The notes beneath the pieces are model-generated. The model searched no databases. It saw nothing but the letters and a program-made list of their open reading frames with translations, and had not been told where the DNA came from. Position numbers and translations under genes: made by a program. Of a DNA stretch of 64,000 nt, positions 25,237 through 34,514 are shown one piece after another; position 1 is the first letter of the stretch; the number at the start of each line of letters is the position of its first letter. The DNA is from Oscillospiraceae bacterium. GTDB taxonomy: Bacteria > Bacillota > Clostridia > Oscillospirales > Acutalibacteraceae. The stretch is from assembly GCA_015066385.1 (NCBI GenBank), contig SVOJ01000011.1, positions 24,927-88,926 of the forward strand, given 5' to 3'.

Positions 25237-27486
25237 TTATTCAAAATTTTCTTCGGCTTTTGCAGCCAGCAGTTTTTCACCCATGGACTGAATCTGAACG
25301 AGTTTGTAGTATTTGCCTTTCATGGCAAGCAGTTCTTCGGGCGGGCCGCATTCGATGATTTCACCTTTGTCCACAACCACAATCTTGTTGGCTTTGCGAA
25401 GTGTCGAAAGACGGTGCGCGATCATAATGGTGGTTCTGCCGCGGATGAGTCTTTCAATAGCGGTCTGAATGAGGTTTTCGGTTTCGCTGTCCACCGCGGC
25501 GGTGGCTTCGTCAAAGAACAGAATGCCGGGGTTTTTGAGGATGGCACGAGCGATGGAAACACGCTGTCTTTCACCGCCCGAAAGACCGACGCCGCGTTCA
25601 CCGAGCATGGTGTCATACCCGTCGGGCAGTTTGCAGATAAAGCCGTGTGCGTTGGCAATGTCCGCCGCATGAAGCACCTGTTCCACACGCACATTCGGTG
25701 AACCGTAAGCAATGTTGTTAAATACGGTATCGCGGAACATCATCGGATCCTGCTGTACAAAACCGATCTGCGAACGGTAATAAGCCATGTCGATGTCCTT
25801 GATGTTTTTGCCGTCAATGAGGATTTCGCCGTCGTATTCATCGTAATAACGCATCAACAGGTTGATGAGGGTCGATTTACCCGAACCCGTTGTGCCGACG
25901 ATACCGACGATGTCGCCCGGTTCAATGGTGAGGTTGATATTGGAAAGCACCTTTTTGGAACGGTCGAACGAGAAGTTGACGTTTCTGAATTCGATCTTGC
26001 CTTCGATGCGGTCGGGACATTCTCCCTTACCGAAATCATGCTCGGGCTCGGCATCGAGAATATCCATGATCTTTTCGACCGATGCCAGTGTGTTCTGATA
26101 GGAGTCGGAAAGGTTTGCAAAGAAGTTGACGGGATTGTAGAACATGCTGGCATAGGAGATAAAAGAAACGAGAATACCGATGGAGAATCCTTCTTCACCG
26201 CCGATAATGCTCTGTCCGCCCAAAAACCAGATGATCAGTGAACCGCAGGTGACAAGGAAAGTCATAAAAGCAGGGAAAAAGCCCGAAACCTTGGCAACAA
26301 CTTTGTCTTCTTCAAGCCAGTCATCACAGTAGGCTTCAAATTTGTGCACGGCGGCTTTTTCGTTGGTGAATGCCTTGACCACGCGGATGCCGGGAATGGT
26401 GTCGGCAAGAATGGTGGAAATGGCAGAGGATCTTCTCCAGATTCGCATATACTTCGGACCGAGTTTTTTGCCGAAGAATCGGCCCGTCAGGGCAACCAAC
26501 GGAACGGGGATGAGTGAGATGAGAGTCAGTTTCCAGTTCATGGCAAGCATAATTGCAAGAATGCCGAACATCATAAAGAATTGCACAACGGCTTCCTGCG
26601 TAATTTTGAGAATGAACTGTTGCAGGGTGGAAGTATCGGAGTTGATACGGTTGATGACCGAACCCGTGGAGGTTTTGTCATAAAACGACATCGGCAGATA
26701 CTGTGCTTTTTCGTAAATGTCTTTCTTCAGACTGATGACGATGCGCGAACCTGTTACACGAAGCAGATACGAACGGAATCCTGTCACGGTATACTGCAGA
26801 ATATAGCAGGTCACAAGAATGAGAATAACTTGTATAAGTCCTTGTGCATCTCTGTTCGGCAACACATCGTCCACCATGATGCTGGTGATATACGGAGGTA
26901 CGAGTGCCATGGCGGTTGTGAAGATCGAGAGCAGAAGACAGACAATGAGTCCCTTCTTTTCGCTTGCAATGTATTTGGAAAGTTTTGCAAAAATATGTCC
27001 CTTGTTGGAGCAGTTGATGCAGTCGGCTTCAGGGGAGGGTAGTTTTCTGCCGCATTTCGGACAGAAAGAACGCTGTTTGTTATAAACCGATCTGACGACT
27101 TCTACAAGGTCTTCACTCCAGCCCTCATTGTTGACGGCATTGACATATTCCGCCGCCGCGTCTGCCACATTTGCCGCCGCGTAGGAAAAGCGTTGCAGGG
27201 ACAGTCTTGTTCCGTCTTTGCATTTGACACGAAACATGGCATTCCCGTACATTCGTTTGACTTTTGCTTCCTCGATGTCGGCAATTGCAACACAAACGGG
27301 TTCATTTTCGTGTGTTTTGTCAAAAGCAAAGATATGTGTTCTGGTAAATGCCAACAGGCTGTCGCCGTATTGCGCCTGCAAATTCAGATCACCGACAACG
27401 CAAAACAGCGGTTCCTGTTCGGAAAACTCCGCATTGAATGCCGCTTTTAAGCTGTCGGGAACGGGTCGGTTGAATAATGTGTTCAT
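25237..27486 (-). CDS. ABC transporter with N-terminal PH-like domain and zinc ribbon
   Basis: This 749-residue half-transporter has an unusual N-terminus of about 170 residues. A PH-like beta domain (FRVKCKDGTRLSLQRF...) is followed by a zinc ribbon (FCPKCGRKLPSPEADCINC), then a six-segment exporter membrane domain and an ATPase domain. ATPase motifs are GTTGSGKST, LSGGERQR, ILFFDEATAAVD and AHRLST. The start at 27486 has AAGGGGTG upstream, and the promoter is at 27549-27577. It heads an operon with a DUF1854 protein, the c-di-AMP receptor and an esterase. The extra cytoplasmic domains suggest regulation by a partner protein; the substrate is unknown. Confidence 0.88.
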   Translation of the reverse strand: MNTLFNRPVPDSLKAAFNAEFSEQEPLFCVVGDLNLQAQYGDSLLAFTRTHIFAFDKTHENEPVCVAIADIEEAKVKRMYGNAMFRVKCKDGTRLSLQRFSYAAANVADAAAEYVNAVNNEGWSEDLVEVVRSVYNKQRSFCPKCGRKLPSPEADCINCSNKGHIFAKLSKYIASEKKGLIVCLLLSIFTTAMALVPPYITSIMVDDVLPNRDAQGLIQVILILVTCYILQYTVTGFRSYLLRVTGSRIVISLKKDIYEKAQYLPMSFYDKTSTGSVINRINSDTSTLQQFILKITQEAVVQFFMMFGILAIMLAMNWKLTLISLIPVPLVALTGRFFGKKLGPKYMRIWRRSSAISTILADTIPGIRVVKAFTNEKAAVHKFEAYCDDWLEEDKVVAKVSGFFPAFMTFLVTCGSLIIWFLGGQSIIGGEEGFSIGILVSFISYASMFYNPVNFFANLSDSYQNTLASVEKIMDILDAEPEHDFGKGECPDRIEGKIEFRNVNFSFDRSKKVLSNINLTIEPGDIVGIVGTTGSGKSTLINLLMRYYDEYDGEILIDGKNIKDIDMAYYRSQIGFVQQDPMMFRDTVFNNIAYGSPNVRVEQVLHAADIANAHGFICKLPDGYDTMLGERGVGLSGGERQRVSIARAILKNPGILFFDEATAAVDSETENLIQTAIERLIRGRTTIMIAHRLSTLRKANKIVVVDKGEIIECGPPEELLAMKGKYYKLVQIQSMGEKLLAAKAEENFE

Positions 27487-27548
27487 AACGATCACCCCTT
27501 CTGTTTGCGGAACACCCGCAAAATGGATACTGCAGTTTTGCATTTTTC

Positions 27549-27577
27549 ATTATAAATATGGTAAAAACAAAAGTCAA
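27549..27577 (-). promoter_or_regulatory. Promoter of the ABC-DUF1854-darA operon
   Basis: On the minus strand TTGACT (27572-27577) and TATAAT (27549-27554) are separated by 17 bp, 63 bp before the start at 27486. Confidence 0.75.
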
Positions 27578-27681
27578 GTCTTTCAAAAGATTTATCTTCT
27601 CATATTGAATTTTGTTTAATATATACAAATGATGTGCATATTGTTTAGTAATCTTGTTAAGTATTGGCAGGTGTTTTTATC

Positions 27682-27710
27682 TTGACAATGCGTTGATATT
27701 TTTCTATAAT
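27682..27710 (+). promoter_or_regulatory. Consensus sigma-A promoter of the 196-residue exported protein
   Basis: Perfect TTGACA (27682-27687), a 17-bp spacer and TATAAT (27705-27710). The expected transcript start near 27717 argues against the GTG at 27722 as start codon. Confidence 0.85.
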
Positions 27711-27754
27711 TATTTATTAGTGTGCTATTTTATGTAAAGAAAGTAGGAAACAAA

Positions 27755-28345
27755 TTGCTTCGGCGTTTTACAAAAATCTTCTATTCCATGCTCAGTATCT
27801 GTGTTGCCATCGCCTGTGTCGGGGTGCTGACCATGACGGCGGCGGCATTTTCGCTTGAAGGTGACGGCAACCGCACCGATTTTACCGTTAAAAGTATCAC
27901 GGTCGGTGAGGTCACGCAGGATGACACCTTCTTTCCCGTGCAGGATGACCGTTCAGGGTGGTGCTGTGTGCTGATTGATGCAACGGCACACACATGGAAC
28001 TTCTCTCCTTACACATATACGGTGGATTCATTTTCGGTCAAAACCCCCGGCTTGCTCAAAGAAGAAAACAATGTGCTTGTGGTTCTGGAATCCCCCCTTT
28101 CTTATTCTCGCGCCAATCCGCAGGATTTTGTTTTGCGTGTATATCTGCACATTCCGCCCGATGTGGCAGCTGCCGAGTTGGTCAGCAAACTTTCATTCAC
28201 CGCTTTGAGTGCAACCAAGGCCATCGGGGCCATTGAGGACAACATGAAAATGTATCTTCCCAAACTTGACATGGCTCTGCAACGCAATTATATTGTGATA
28301 GACAACACAAAACCGGCTGCAAAATCTGCAGCCGGCTTTTTTTAA
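27755..28345 (+). CDS. Hypothetical exported or membrane-anchored protein
   Basis: The 196-residue product has a basic N-terminus, a hydrophobic segment (MLSICVAIACVGVLTMTAAAF) typical of a signal peptide or anchor, and a beta-rich extracytoplasmic domain. No family is recognised. The TTG at 27755 is preferred as start because AAGTAGGAAA lies before it and the consensus promoter would start transcription only five bases before the alternative GTG at 27722. The last eleven codons are made of the terminator hairpin itself, and the stop overlaps the end of the convergent gene by 4 bp. Confidence 0.65.
   Translation: MLRRFTKIFYSMLSICVAIACVGVLTMTAAAFSLEGDGNRTDFTVKSITVGEVTQDDTFFPVQDDRSGWCCVLIDATAHTWNFSPYTYTVDSFSVKTPGLLKEENNVLVVLESPLSYSRANPQDFVLRVYLHIPPDVAAAELVSKLSFTALSATKAIGAIEDNMKMYLPKLDMALQRNYIVIDNTKPAAKSAAGFF
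28313..28343. terminator. Terminator hairpin lying inside the 3' coding end of the upstream gene
   Basis: CCGGCTGCA (28313-28321) and TGCAGCCGG (28327-28335) form a perfect stem with a 5-base loop, followed by seven Ts that encode the last codons before the TAA at 28343. On the other strand it can also end the convergent lipoprotein gene. Confidence 0.8.
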
Positions 28346-29889
28346 TCTTCTTTTGTTGTTTTTTCCCAGACGGAAATGTTATCGAACAGGTTATCGGGGG
28401 TGCAGAATACTTCATTAACAAGCGAACGGGATGTATAGAAAATTCCTTGTCTGTAGCAAATCGGAATAAAGGGCATTTCGGATGTGAATACCTGTAAAAA
28501 TTCGCCGAGGGATGCAACGCCCGCGCAGTAGGAATCCCAGGCGGCATTGGTTGTGTCGGTTTCATTGTCGATCCCCCAACCCAACGGATTGCCGGGGAAG
28601 AGGAAGACGGAAAGATTCATGTCTGCCGTCAGTCTGACTTCACCGAGATACAGATCGTAATCTCCCTCACGTATGGCGGCAAAGTAATCTTCTTCCGACA
28701 ATGTGCGCACCGTTACGCTGATATCTGCGGCGGCGAGCTGATCTGCAATCTGTGCCGCCGTTCCGGTTTTGAAATTGCTGTTTTCACAGCAGACAAGATC
28801 GATTTCATAACGGATCTGCGAGGTAATCAGAGTCGGATCTGCCTCTTCAATCAGTTCGCTCTCGCCGGTTTCATATTCCGAAATAAGGGACTGCGCCGCA
28901 TATACATCGGCGGTGGTGATGTTTTCTGCATTTTCGGTCTGCAATGCACTCCAATCGGGATGCACAGGCAGGCTTGTTGCCTGCGCGTAACCGCAGAAAG
29001 CATGATCGACAATATTTTGTCGGTCCAGAAGTTTTGAAACGGCTTTTCTGAACACGGGAGAATGCAAGTGCTCCTTGTTTGCATTGACACCGAGGAACAC
29101 AAGGTTTGTCATCGGAACTGTTGTTGCCGTTGCGGCAAGGCGCAGAACTTCGCCGTCAGACAGATTGCTGAAACTGCAATCAATGCGCTCACTCTTGAGG
29201 GAGAATGCTTTGGATGCATCGGCGGCAGAGTCCACAAGTTTGATCTGTGCGGCGCGGACATTGCCGTCATAATAATTCGGATTATAGGTCATTTCTATGC
29301 CTTCAGTGGTTTTTATGTAAGAATACGGGCCTGCACCGATCGGCAGATCCGTTGCTCTGTCAGCCGTTCCGTATTGAACGATCGGGAACGTCAGCAGACT
29401 GCAGGCATTGATGTTTGGTTTTGACAGCGTAAATACGATCACATCTGCCGTAGCACCGATGGATACATCGGACACAACGGACAGTTGTGTTTTGAATGCG
29501 GGTGATTCTTTTGCAAGACGGAACGAATACAGTACATCTGCAACCGAAAGCTGTGTACCTTGTGCGGTCAGCATCCCTGTGTTGAGCGTAATCTGCACTT
29601 GTGTTGCGGTTTGTGTTGCGGTAGCCGCCATCACGGGTTGCGGTGTAAAATTGTTATCCAGTTCATACAGCGGCAAAAAAGCCAGGGGCCACAAAAGGGT
29701 ATTGTCTTCGCCGACTGCAAAAAACGGATTCAGGCTGTCGGTAGAACAGTAGGGAACATGCAATGTCCCTTCAGGTTCGGGAGATTGCACGGGATCAGCC
29801 ACCGTCGGCAAAGTATCCGAACAGGAGGCAAACAACAGCAATATGCACAGCAGGGCCGCGATTTTATTCAGTAATCGAAACTCTTTCAA
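28342..29889 (-). CDS. Extracellular solute-binding lipoprotein, peptide type (SBP family 5)
   Basis: The 515-residue protein has a lipoprotein signal (LLCILLLFASCSD, Cys as the lipidation site) and the fold of oligopeptide/dipeptide-binding proteins: LNPFFAVGEDN, a START-type VADVLYSFRLAKES segment, IGAGPYSY and FRKAVSKLLDRQNIVDHAF. It would present peptides or similar solutes to an ABC importer; no permease or ATPase genes lie beside it. The TTG start at 29889 has AGGAAAGG nine bases upstream and overlaps ymdB by 26 bp, so it is the last gene of that transcript. Confidence 0.82.
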   Translation of the reverse strand: MKEFRLLNKIAALLCILLLFASCSDTLPTVADPVQSPEPEGTLHVPYCSTDSLNPFFAVGEDNTLLWPLAFLPLYELDNNFTPQPVMAATATQTATQVQITLNTGMLTAQGTQLSVADVLYSFRLAKESPAFKTQLSVVSDVSIGATADVIVFTLSKPNINACSLLTFPIVQYGTADRATDLPIGAGPYSYIKTTEGIEMTYNPNYYDGNVRAAQIKLVDSAADASKAFSLKSERIDCSFSNLSDGEVLRLAATATTVPMTNLVFLGVNANKEHLHSPVFRKAVSKLLDRQNIVDHAFCGYAQATSLPVHPDWSALQTENAENITTADVYAAQSLISEYETGESELIEEADPTLITSQIRYEIDLVCCENSNFKTGTAAQIADQLAAADISVTVRTLSEEDYFAAIREGDYDLYLGEVRLTADMNLSVFLFPGNPLGWGIDNETDTTNAAWDSYCAGVASLGEFLQVFTSEMPFIPICYRQGIFYTSRSLVNEVFCTPDNLFDNISVWEKTTKED

Positions 29890-30643
29890 TGTAAACAGCC
29901 TTTCCTGTTTTATTATCGGTTTCAATCAACACGCCATCCATACGACAAGTGCCTTCACATTGTTCAAATCGCACGGGCAATCCCGTACGGATACGGTCGG
30001 TCGAATTTTTGATGCTGACACCCAAAACGGAGTTTATAACCCCTGTCATTCCGGCATCTGTCATATATGCCGTACCGTTCGGCAGAATCTGTTCATCTGC
30101 CGTCTGCACATGGGTATGTGTGCCGATGACGGCACTGACTCTGCCGTCTGAATAAAACCCCATGGCCCGCTTTTCGGCGGTTGCTTCCGCATGGAAATCC
30201 ACCAGAATGTGTCGGATTCCCTCACTCTGAATTTCTTTAAGCGTGCGGTCAATCGCATCAAAGGGGTTTTCCGCATAGTCCATCCACAAAGAGCCCATGA
30301 GATTGACAACGGCGAGGCGCATTCCTCGTTTTTCAATGAGATCCCACCCTTTGCCGGGGGCTTCGCGGTGGAAGTTGACGGGACGGATGATCGGCAGGTT
30401 TCCGTCCAGCACGGAATAAATTTCACTTCTTCGCAAGGCATGGTTGCCTGTTGTGATCAGGTCAGCCCCGCTTGCAAACAGATGATCGGCAGACTGCGGC
30501 AGAATGCCGTTGCCGGAGGCACTGTTTTCACCGTTGACAATGCAAAAATCCACGTTTTTCAGTTTTTTGAAAGCAGGTAACAGTTTACGGGCGCAGTTAC
30601 ACCCGGGCGTGCCGACGACATCGCCGATAAAAAGAATAACCAT
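29864..30643 (-). CDS. ymdB: YmdB-type metallophosphoesterase (2',3'-cyclic nucleotide phosphodiesterase)
   Basis: The 259-residue protein matches the TIGR00282/YmdB family from end to end: ILFIGDVVGTPG, VNGENSASGNG, ITTGNHALR (the metal-site Asp of GNHxxD replaced by Arg), VDFHAEATAEK and VIGTHTHVQTADEQI. In Bacillus YmdB hydrolyses 2',3'-cAMP and influences biofilm and motility choices. The rny-ymdB order seen here is a known conserved pairing in Firmicutes. A small hairpin separates it from rny, and the lipoprotein gene overlaps its 3' end. Confidence 0.9.
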   Translation of the reverse strand: MVILFIGDVVGTPGCNCARKLLPAFKKLKNVDFCIVNGENSASGNGILPQSADHLFASGADLITTGNHALRRSEIYSVLDGNLPIIRPVNFHREAPGKGWDLIEKRGMRLAVVNLMGSLWMDYAENPFDAIDRTLKEIQSEGIRHILVDFHAEATAEKRAMGFYSDGRVSAVIGTHTHVQTADEQILPNGTAYMTDAGMTGVINSVLGVSIKNSTDRIRTGLPVRFEQCEGTCRMDGVLIETDNKTGKAVYIERVSITE

Positions 30644-30663
30644 AATATGCCTTTCAACAGAAA

Positions 30664-30692
30664 AAGGCGGCAGATTGCCGCCTTCTTTTTTT
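30664..30692. terminator. Hairpin between rny and ymdB
   Basis: GGCGGCA (30666-30672), a 3-base loop and TGCCGCC (30676-30682) are flanked by A-rich and T-rich runs. On the minus strand it could end or attenuate the rny transcript. Confidence 0.6.
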
Positions 30693-32251
30693 TACTTTGC
30701 GTAGTCAAATGCGCGGTTTTCACGGATAATGTGAACCTTGATCTGACCGGGATATTCGAGAGTTTCTTCGATCTTCTTTGCAATATCTCTTGCAAGGATA
30801 ACCATGTTGTCATCCGAAACCACTTCGGGCTTGACCATGATGCGGACTTCGCGGCCTGCCTGAATGGCAAAGGATTTGTCAACACCGTCAAACGAGGTGC
30901 AGATTTCTTCAAGCTGCTGCAGACGTTTGATGTAGTTCTGTACGTTTTCGCGGCGGGCACCGGGGCGGGCTGCGGAAATGGCATCGGCTGCCTGTACAAG
31001 AATTGCGACAATGGATTTGGCTTCCACATCGCCGTGATGCGCATGAATGGCGTGAAGAACAGCTTCGTTTTCTTTGAACTTGCGTGCGGCTTCCACACCC
31101 AGAGAGATGTGCGTTCCGTCCTGTTCGTGGTCGATTGCTTTGCCGATATCGTGCAGAAGACCTGCGCGCTTTGCGAGTTTGACATCTGCACCGATTTCAG
31201 CCGCCATCAGACCTGCAAGGTAGGAAACTTCAAGAGAATGATTCAGAACATTCTGGCCGTAACTTGTGCGATATTTCAGCCTGCCGAGCAATTTGACAAG
31301 TTCGCCGTGGATGCCGTTGACACCTGCATCCACAACAGCACGTTCACCTGCCTGTTTAACAGCCTGTTCGACTTCTTTTTTGCTCTTTGCATACATTTCT
31401 TCAATGCGGCTGGGATGAATTCTTCCGTCCACAATGAGTTTTTCGAGGGTGAGTCTTGCTACTTCGCGGCGGATCGGATCAAAACTCGAAACGGTGATGG
31501 TTTCGGGCGTGTCGTCGATGATCAGGTCAACGCCCGTAATGGTTTCAAGGGTACGGATGTTGCGGCCTTCACGACCGATGATGCGACCTTTCATGTCGTC
31601 ATTGGGAAGTTCCACAACAGAAACGGTGGCTTCTGCCGCATGGTCAGCCGCGCAACGCTGAATCGCACCGGAAATGATTTCACGGGCAAGATTGTCGGCT
31701 TCGTCCTTGTATTTCTGTTCAACTTCAAGGATTTTGAGTGCTTTTTCGTGGGTAAGTTCCCCTTCAAGGGTTTTGATAAGAAGGTCTTTTGCCTGCTCTT
31801 TTGTGAAACCGGATATTTTTTCGAGCATATCGAACTGGCTTCTCTTGAGCGCATCTGCTTCTGCAAGTTTGTCTTCTGCTTCCGAAATTTTCTTCTGCAG
31901 AATTTCATCTTTCTTTTCAAGGTTTTCGGTTTTTTTGTCGAGGGTTTCTTCTTTTTGGTTCAGACGGCGTTCCTGACGCTGTACTTCACCGCGACGTTCT
32001 TTGAGTTCACGTTCAAGCTCGGTTCTTTCTTTGTGAATCTCGTCTTTTGCCTCAAGAATAGCCTCTTTTTTCTTCTGTTCAGCCTGCGCAATGGCATTGC
32101 TGATGATGCGGTTGGCTTCTTCCGTTGCAGAGCCGATGGCTTTTTCTGCAGTCTTGCGGCGCACGATGCCGCCGACAAGGAAGCAAACCACACCGCTGAC
32201 CACTGCCGCCGCGATTGCGATGACAACGGCCACGCCGATTGAGATTTGCAC
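30692..32251 (-). CDS. rny: Ribonuclease Y
   Basis: The 519-residue protein has an N-terminal membrane anchor ([25 protein letters not shown]), a long charged coiled coil (about 30-200), a KH domain ([29 protein letters not shown]) and an HD domain with [15 protein letters not shown]. RNase Y is the membrane-bound endonuclease that starts mRNA decay in many Firmicutes. The GTG start at 32251 has AGGAGG nine bases upstream. A short hairpin (CCGTAC/GTACGG, 32279-32293) lies in the leader. ymdB follows. Confidence 0.96.
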   Translation of the reverse strand: MQISIGVAVVIAIAAAVVSGVVCFLVGGIVRRKTAEKAIGSATEEANRIISNAIAQAEQKKKEAILEAKDEIHKERTELERELKERRGEVQRQERRLNQKEETLDKKTENLEKKDEILQKKISEAEDKLAEADALKRSQFDMLEKISGFTKEQAKDLLIKTLEGELTHEKALKILEVEQKYKDEADNLAREIISGAIQRCAADHAAEATVSVVELPNDDMKGRIIGREGRNIRTLETITGVDLIIDDTPETITVSSFDPIRREVARLTLEKLIVDGRIHPSRIEEMYAKSKKEVEQAVKQAGERAVVDAGVNGIHGELVKLLGRLKYRTSYGQNVLNHSLEVSYLAGLMAAEIGADVKLAKRAGLLHDIGKAIDHEQDGTHISLGVEAARKFKENEAVLHAIHAHHGDVEAKSIVAILVQAADAISAARPGARRENVQNYIKRLQQLEEICTSFDGVDKSFAIQAGREVRIMVKPEVVSDDNMVILARDIAKKIEETLEYPGQIKVHIIRENRAFDYAK

Positions 32252-32526
32252 TTGGGTGTACCTCCTGTAAAATATGGATACCGTACAAAGTACGGGGAAA
32301 ATAAAATAATGCTAAATATAAATTTATATTTAAAAAGAATCATTGTTTCACTGAAAACAAATATTCTTCTGCATTATCCATGTTATTGTACAACTTTAAC
32401 AAAAAAAAGTCAAGGACATAGACTTAAAAAAATGAATTATTATGAATAAAATTCTCAAAAAATAAAAGGCAGAAAATTAAGTTGAATCTTGTGGTGATTT
32501 TTTGATAAATTCAAAAGGGCATTGAC

Positions 32527-32555
32527 TTGACAAACGCAAGTTACAGCCGTATAAT
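32527..32555 (+). promoter_or_regulatory. Consensus promoter of ilvE
   Basis: TTGACA (32527-32532), a 17-bp spacer and TATAAT (32550-32555). The leader before the start at 32595 is only about 33 bases, too short for a T-box or leader-peptide attenuator. The rest of the 343-bp rny-ilvE gap is AT-rich and shows no gene. Confidence 0.85.
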
Positions 32556-32594
32556 TTGATTATTATTTTTGTTTTGTGAAAAGAGGTTTTTTAC

Positions 32595-33620
32595 ATGGAA
32601 AAGAAAGATATCAACTGGGGCGAACTCGGTTTCGCTTATATGCCGACTGATTACCGCTTTGTTTCCAATTGGAAAAACGGTGCGTGGGATGACGGTGCAC
32701 TCATCACCGACCCCAATATCGTTATCAGCGAATGCGCAGGTGTTCTGCAGTATGCACAGACCGTTTTTGAAGGCCTGAAAGCATACACCACCGAAGACGG
32801 CAGAATCGTCTGCTTCCGTCCCGACCTCAACGCAGACCGTCTGGAAGCATCCTGTAAACGTCTGCAGATGCCCGTATTCCCCAAAGACCGTTTTGTGGAA
32901 GCCGTGCGCGAAGTCGTCAAAGCCAATGCCGCTTTTGTTCCTCCTTTCGGTTCGGGTGCAACGCTGTATCTTCGTCCTTATATGTTCGGTTCGGATGCCG
33001 TTATCGGTGTCAAGCCCGCAACGGAATATCAGTTCCGCATTCTCTGCACACCTGTCGGCCCGTATTTCAAGGGCGGTGTCAAGCCCCTGACGGTTCGAAT
33101 CAGCGACCTCGACCGTGCCGCTCCCCGCGGAACAGGCAACATCAAGGCAGGTCTTAACTATGCAATGAGCCTTTACAACATTGTCGATGCCCACAACTGC
33201 GGCTTCGATGAAAATATTTATCTTGATCCCGGCACCCGCACCAAGATTGAAGAAACCGGTGGCGCGAACATCATTTTCATCACCAAGGACAACAAGGTTG
33301 TCACTCCCAAATCCGACAGCATTCTGCCGTCCATTACCCGCCGTTCTTTGTTGCAGGTTGCACAGGAATACTGCGGTCTTGAAGTGGAAGAACGCGAAGT
33401 TGAACTTGCCGAAATCGGTGAATTCGCAGAATGCGGTCTTTGCGGCACGGCGGCTGTTATTTCTCCCGTCGGCAAGATCGTCGACCACGGCAAAGAAATC
33501 TGCATGCCCGCAGGTATGACCGAAATGGGTCCTGTGACCAAGAAGCTCTACGACACCCTTACCGGCATTCAGATGGGCAGACTGCCTGCTCCCGAAGGCT
33601 GGATCGTCGAAATTATGTAA
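32595..33620 (+). CDS. ilvE: Branched-chain amino acid aminotransferase
   Basis: The 341-residue PLP enzyme shows the class IV aminotransferase pattern: QTVFEGLKAY, FRPDLNADRLEASCKRLQMP, LYLRPYMFGSD, the PLP lysine K184 in GNIKAGLNYA, and EETGGANIIF. It interconverts leucine, isoleucine and valine with their 2-keto acids in the cytoplasm. It is a single-gene transcript with a consensus promoter and a clear terminator. No other branched-chain biosynthesis genes lie in the window. Confidence 0.95.
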   Translation: MEKKDINWGELGFAYMPTDYRFVSNWKNGAWDDGALITDPNIVISECAGVLQYAQTVFEGLKAYTTEDGRIVCFRPDLNADRLEASCKRLQMPVFPKDRFVEAVREVVKANAAFVPPFGSGATLYLRPYMFGSDAVIGVKPATEYQFRILCTPVGPYFKGGVKPLTVRISDLDRAAPRGTGNIKAGLNYAMSLYNIVDAHNCGFDENIYLDPGTRTKIEETGGANIIFITKDNKVVTPKSDSILPSITRRSLLQVAQEYCGLEVEEREVELAEIGEFAECGLCGTAAVISPVGKIVDHGKEICMPAGMTEMGPVTKKLYDTLTGIQMGRLPAPEGWIVEIM

Positions 33621-33626
33621 AAATAC

Positions 33627-33664
33627 AAAACGACCGCAGAACTCTTTCTTTGCGGTCGTTTTTT
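33627..33664 (+). terminator. Terminator of ilvE
   Basis: CGACCGCA (33631-33638) pairs with TGCGGTCG (33651-33658), extended by A-T pairs, followed by six Ts. Confidence 0.85.
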
Positions 33665-33677
33665 CGGAGAAAAATTT

Positions 33678-34418
33678 ATGAAAATCATTGCAAGTGATTA
33701 TGACGGAACTTTGAACCACGGCGGAATTGATGACGAAAAACGGGCAGCTGTGTCCGCCTGGCAGAACAACGGAAACCTTTTTGTGGTCGTGACGGGGCGG
33801 GATAAGTGTTTTTGTCCCGAAATGAAGGAAAAAAGCGGCATCTGTATGGACTATTACCTTGCCTGCAACGGTGCGATGATTCTTGACCGTCATTTTGAAA
33901 TCCTGGATGAGGAACGTTGTGAAAAGGCTGTCATTGTGCCGTTATTGCAGCATTTGTTTGAACTGGGTTGTCCGTGGGGCAATGTGTGTGCGGATAAGCA
34001 GTACCGCATTTACAATAAAGAGGATGCGGAATGTCCCGCCGGGGCGCAGACACTGTCCGATGCAAAAAATATTTCCTATTTTAATCAGATCAGTACAGCC
34101 CTGCCGACTTTTGAGGAATCTGCCCGTGTGACCGCGGCTGTCAAAGAGAAATTCGGGACGGTTGTGAATCCTTTGCAGAACGGCACGTGCATTGATATTG
34201 TGCCTGTCGGTATGGACAAAGCACAGGGGATTTATCGTCTTCTGAAACTGTGCGGCGCACGGTATGAGGATGTTATCACGGTCGGCGATAATGTCAACGA
34301 CATTGCCATGCTCAAAGAATTTCGTTCTTATGCCATGGAAAACGGGGTGGATGCCGTCAAGAAAATTGCAGATATGACCACACCGGGTGTAACGCAACTC
34401 ATTTACAATGAACTGTAA
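33678..34418 (+). CDS. HAD-superfamily hydrolase, Cof type (IIB)
   Basis: The 246-residue protein has the HAD motifs: DYDGTLN (nucleophile Asp7 and Asp9), VVTGRD, a Lys in DKAQGIYRLL and VGDNVNDIAML. The cap between motifs II and III fits the IIB subgroup of sugar-phosphate and nucleotide phosphatases. GGAG lies nine bases before ATG 33678, directly after the ilvE terminator, so it may rely on read-through or an unseen promoter. Substrate unknown. Confidence 0.88.
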   Translation: MKIIASDYDGTLNHGGIDDEKRAAVSAWQNNGNLFVVVTGRDKCFCPEMKEKSGICMDYYLACNGAMILDRHFEILDEERCEKAVIVPLLQHLFELGCPWGNVCADKQYRIYNKEDAECPAGAQTLSDAKNISYFNQISTALPTFEESARVTAAVKEKFGTVVNPLQNGTCIDIVPVGMDKAQGIYRLLKLCGARYEDVITVGDNVNDIAMLKEFRSYAMENGVDAVKKIADMTTPGVTQLIYNEL

Positions 34419-34514
34419 ACGACAGCGACAGTGAATGGCTGATTGTAAGTTGAATCTTGATTCTTTTTTTGTATTATGATAGAATTTACGTACAAACCCG
34501 AAGGAGTGGTTATG

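Noticed and set aside
24739..27486. Cyanophycin metabolism locus
   Set aside because: DUF1854 with an ABC transporter is known from such loci, but no cyanophycin synthetase or cyanophycinase is present in the window.
27722..27754. GTG at 27722 as start of the exported protein gene
   Set aside because: It lies about five bases after the expected transcript start and has no ribosome site, whereas the TTG at 27755 has one.
32556..32594. T-box or amino-acid leader controlling ilvE
   Set aside because: The leader from the promoter to the start is about 33 bases and cannot hold such a structure.
32541..33893. 450-codon minus-strand frame opposite ilvE
   Set aside because: Antisense to a complete branched-chain aminotransferase with its own consensus promoter; no ribosome site.
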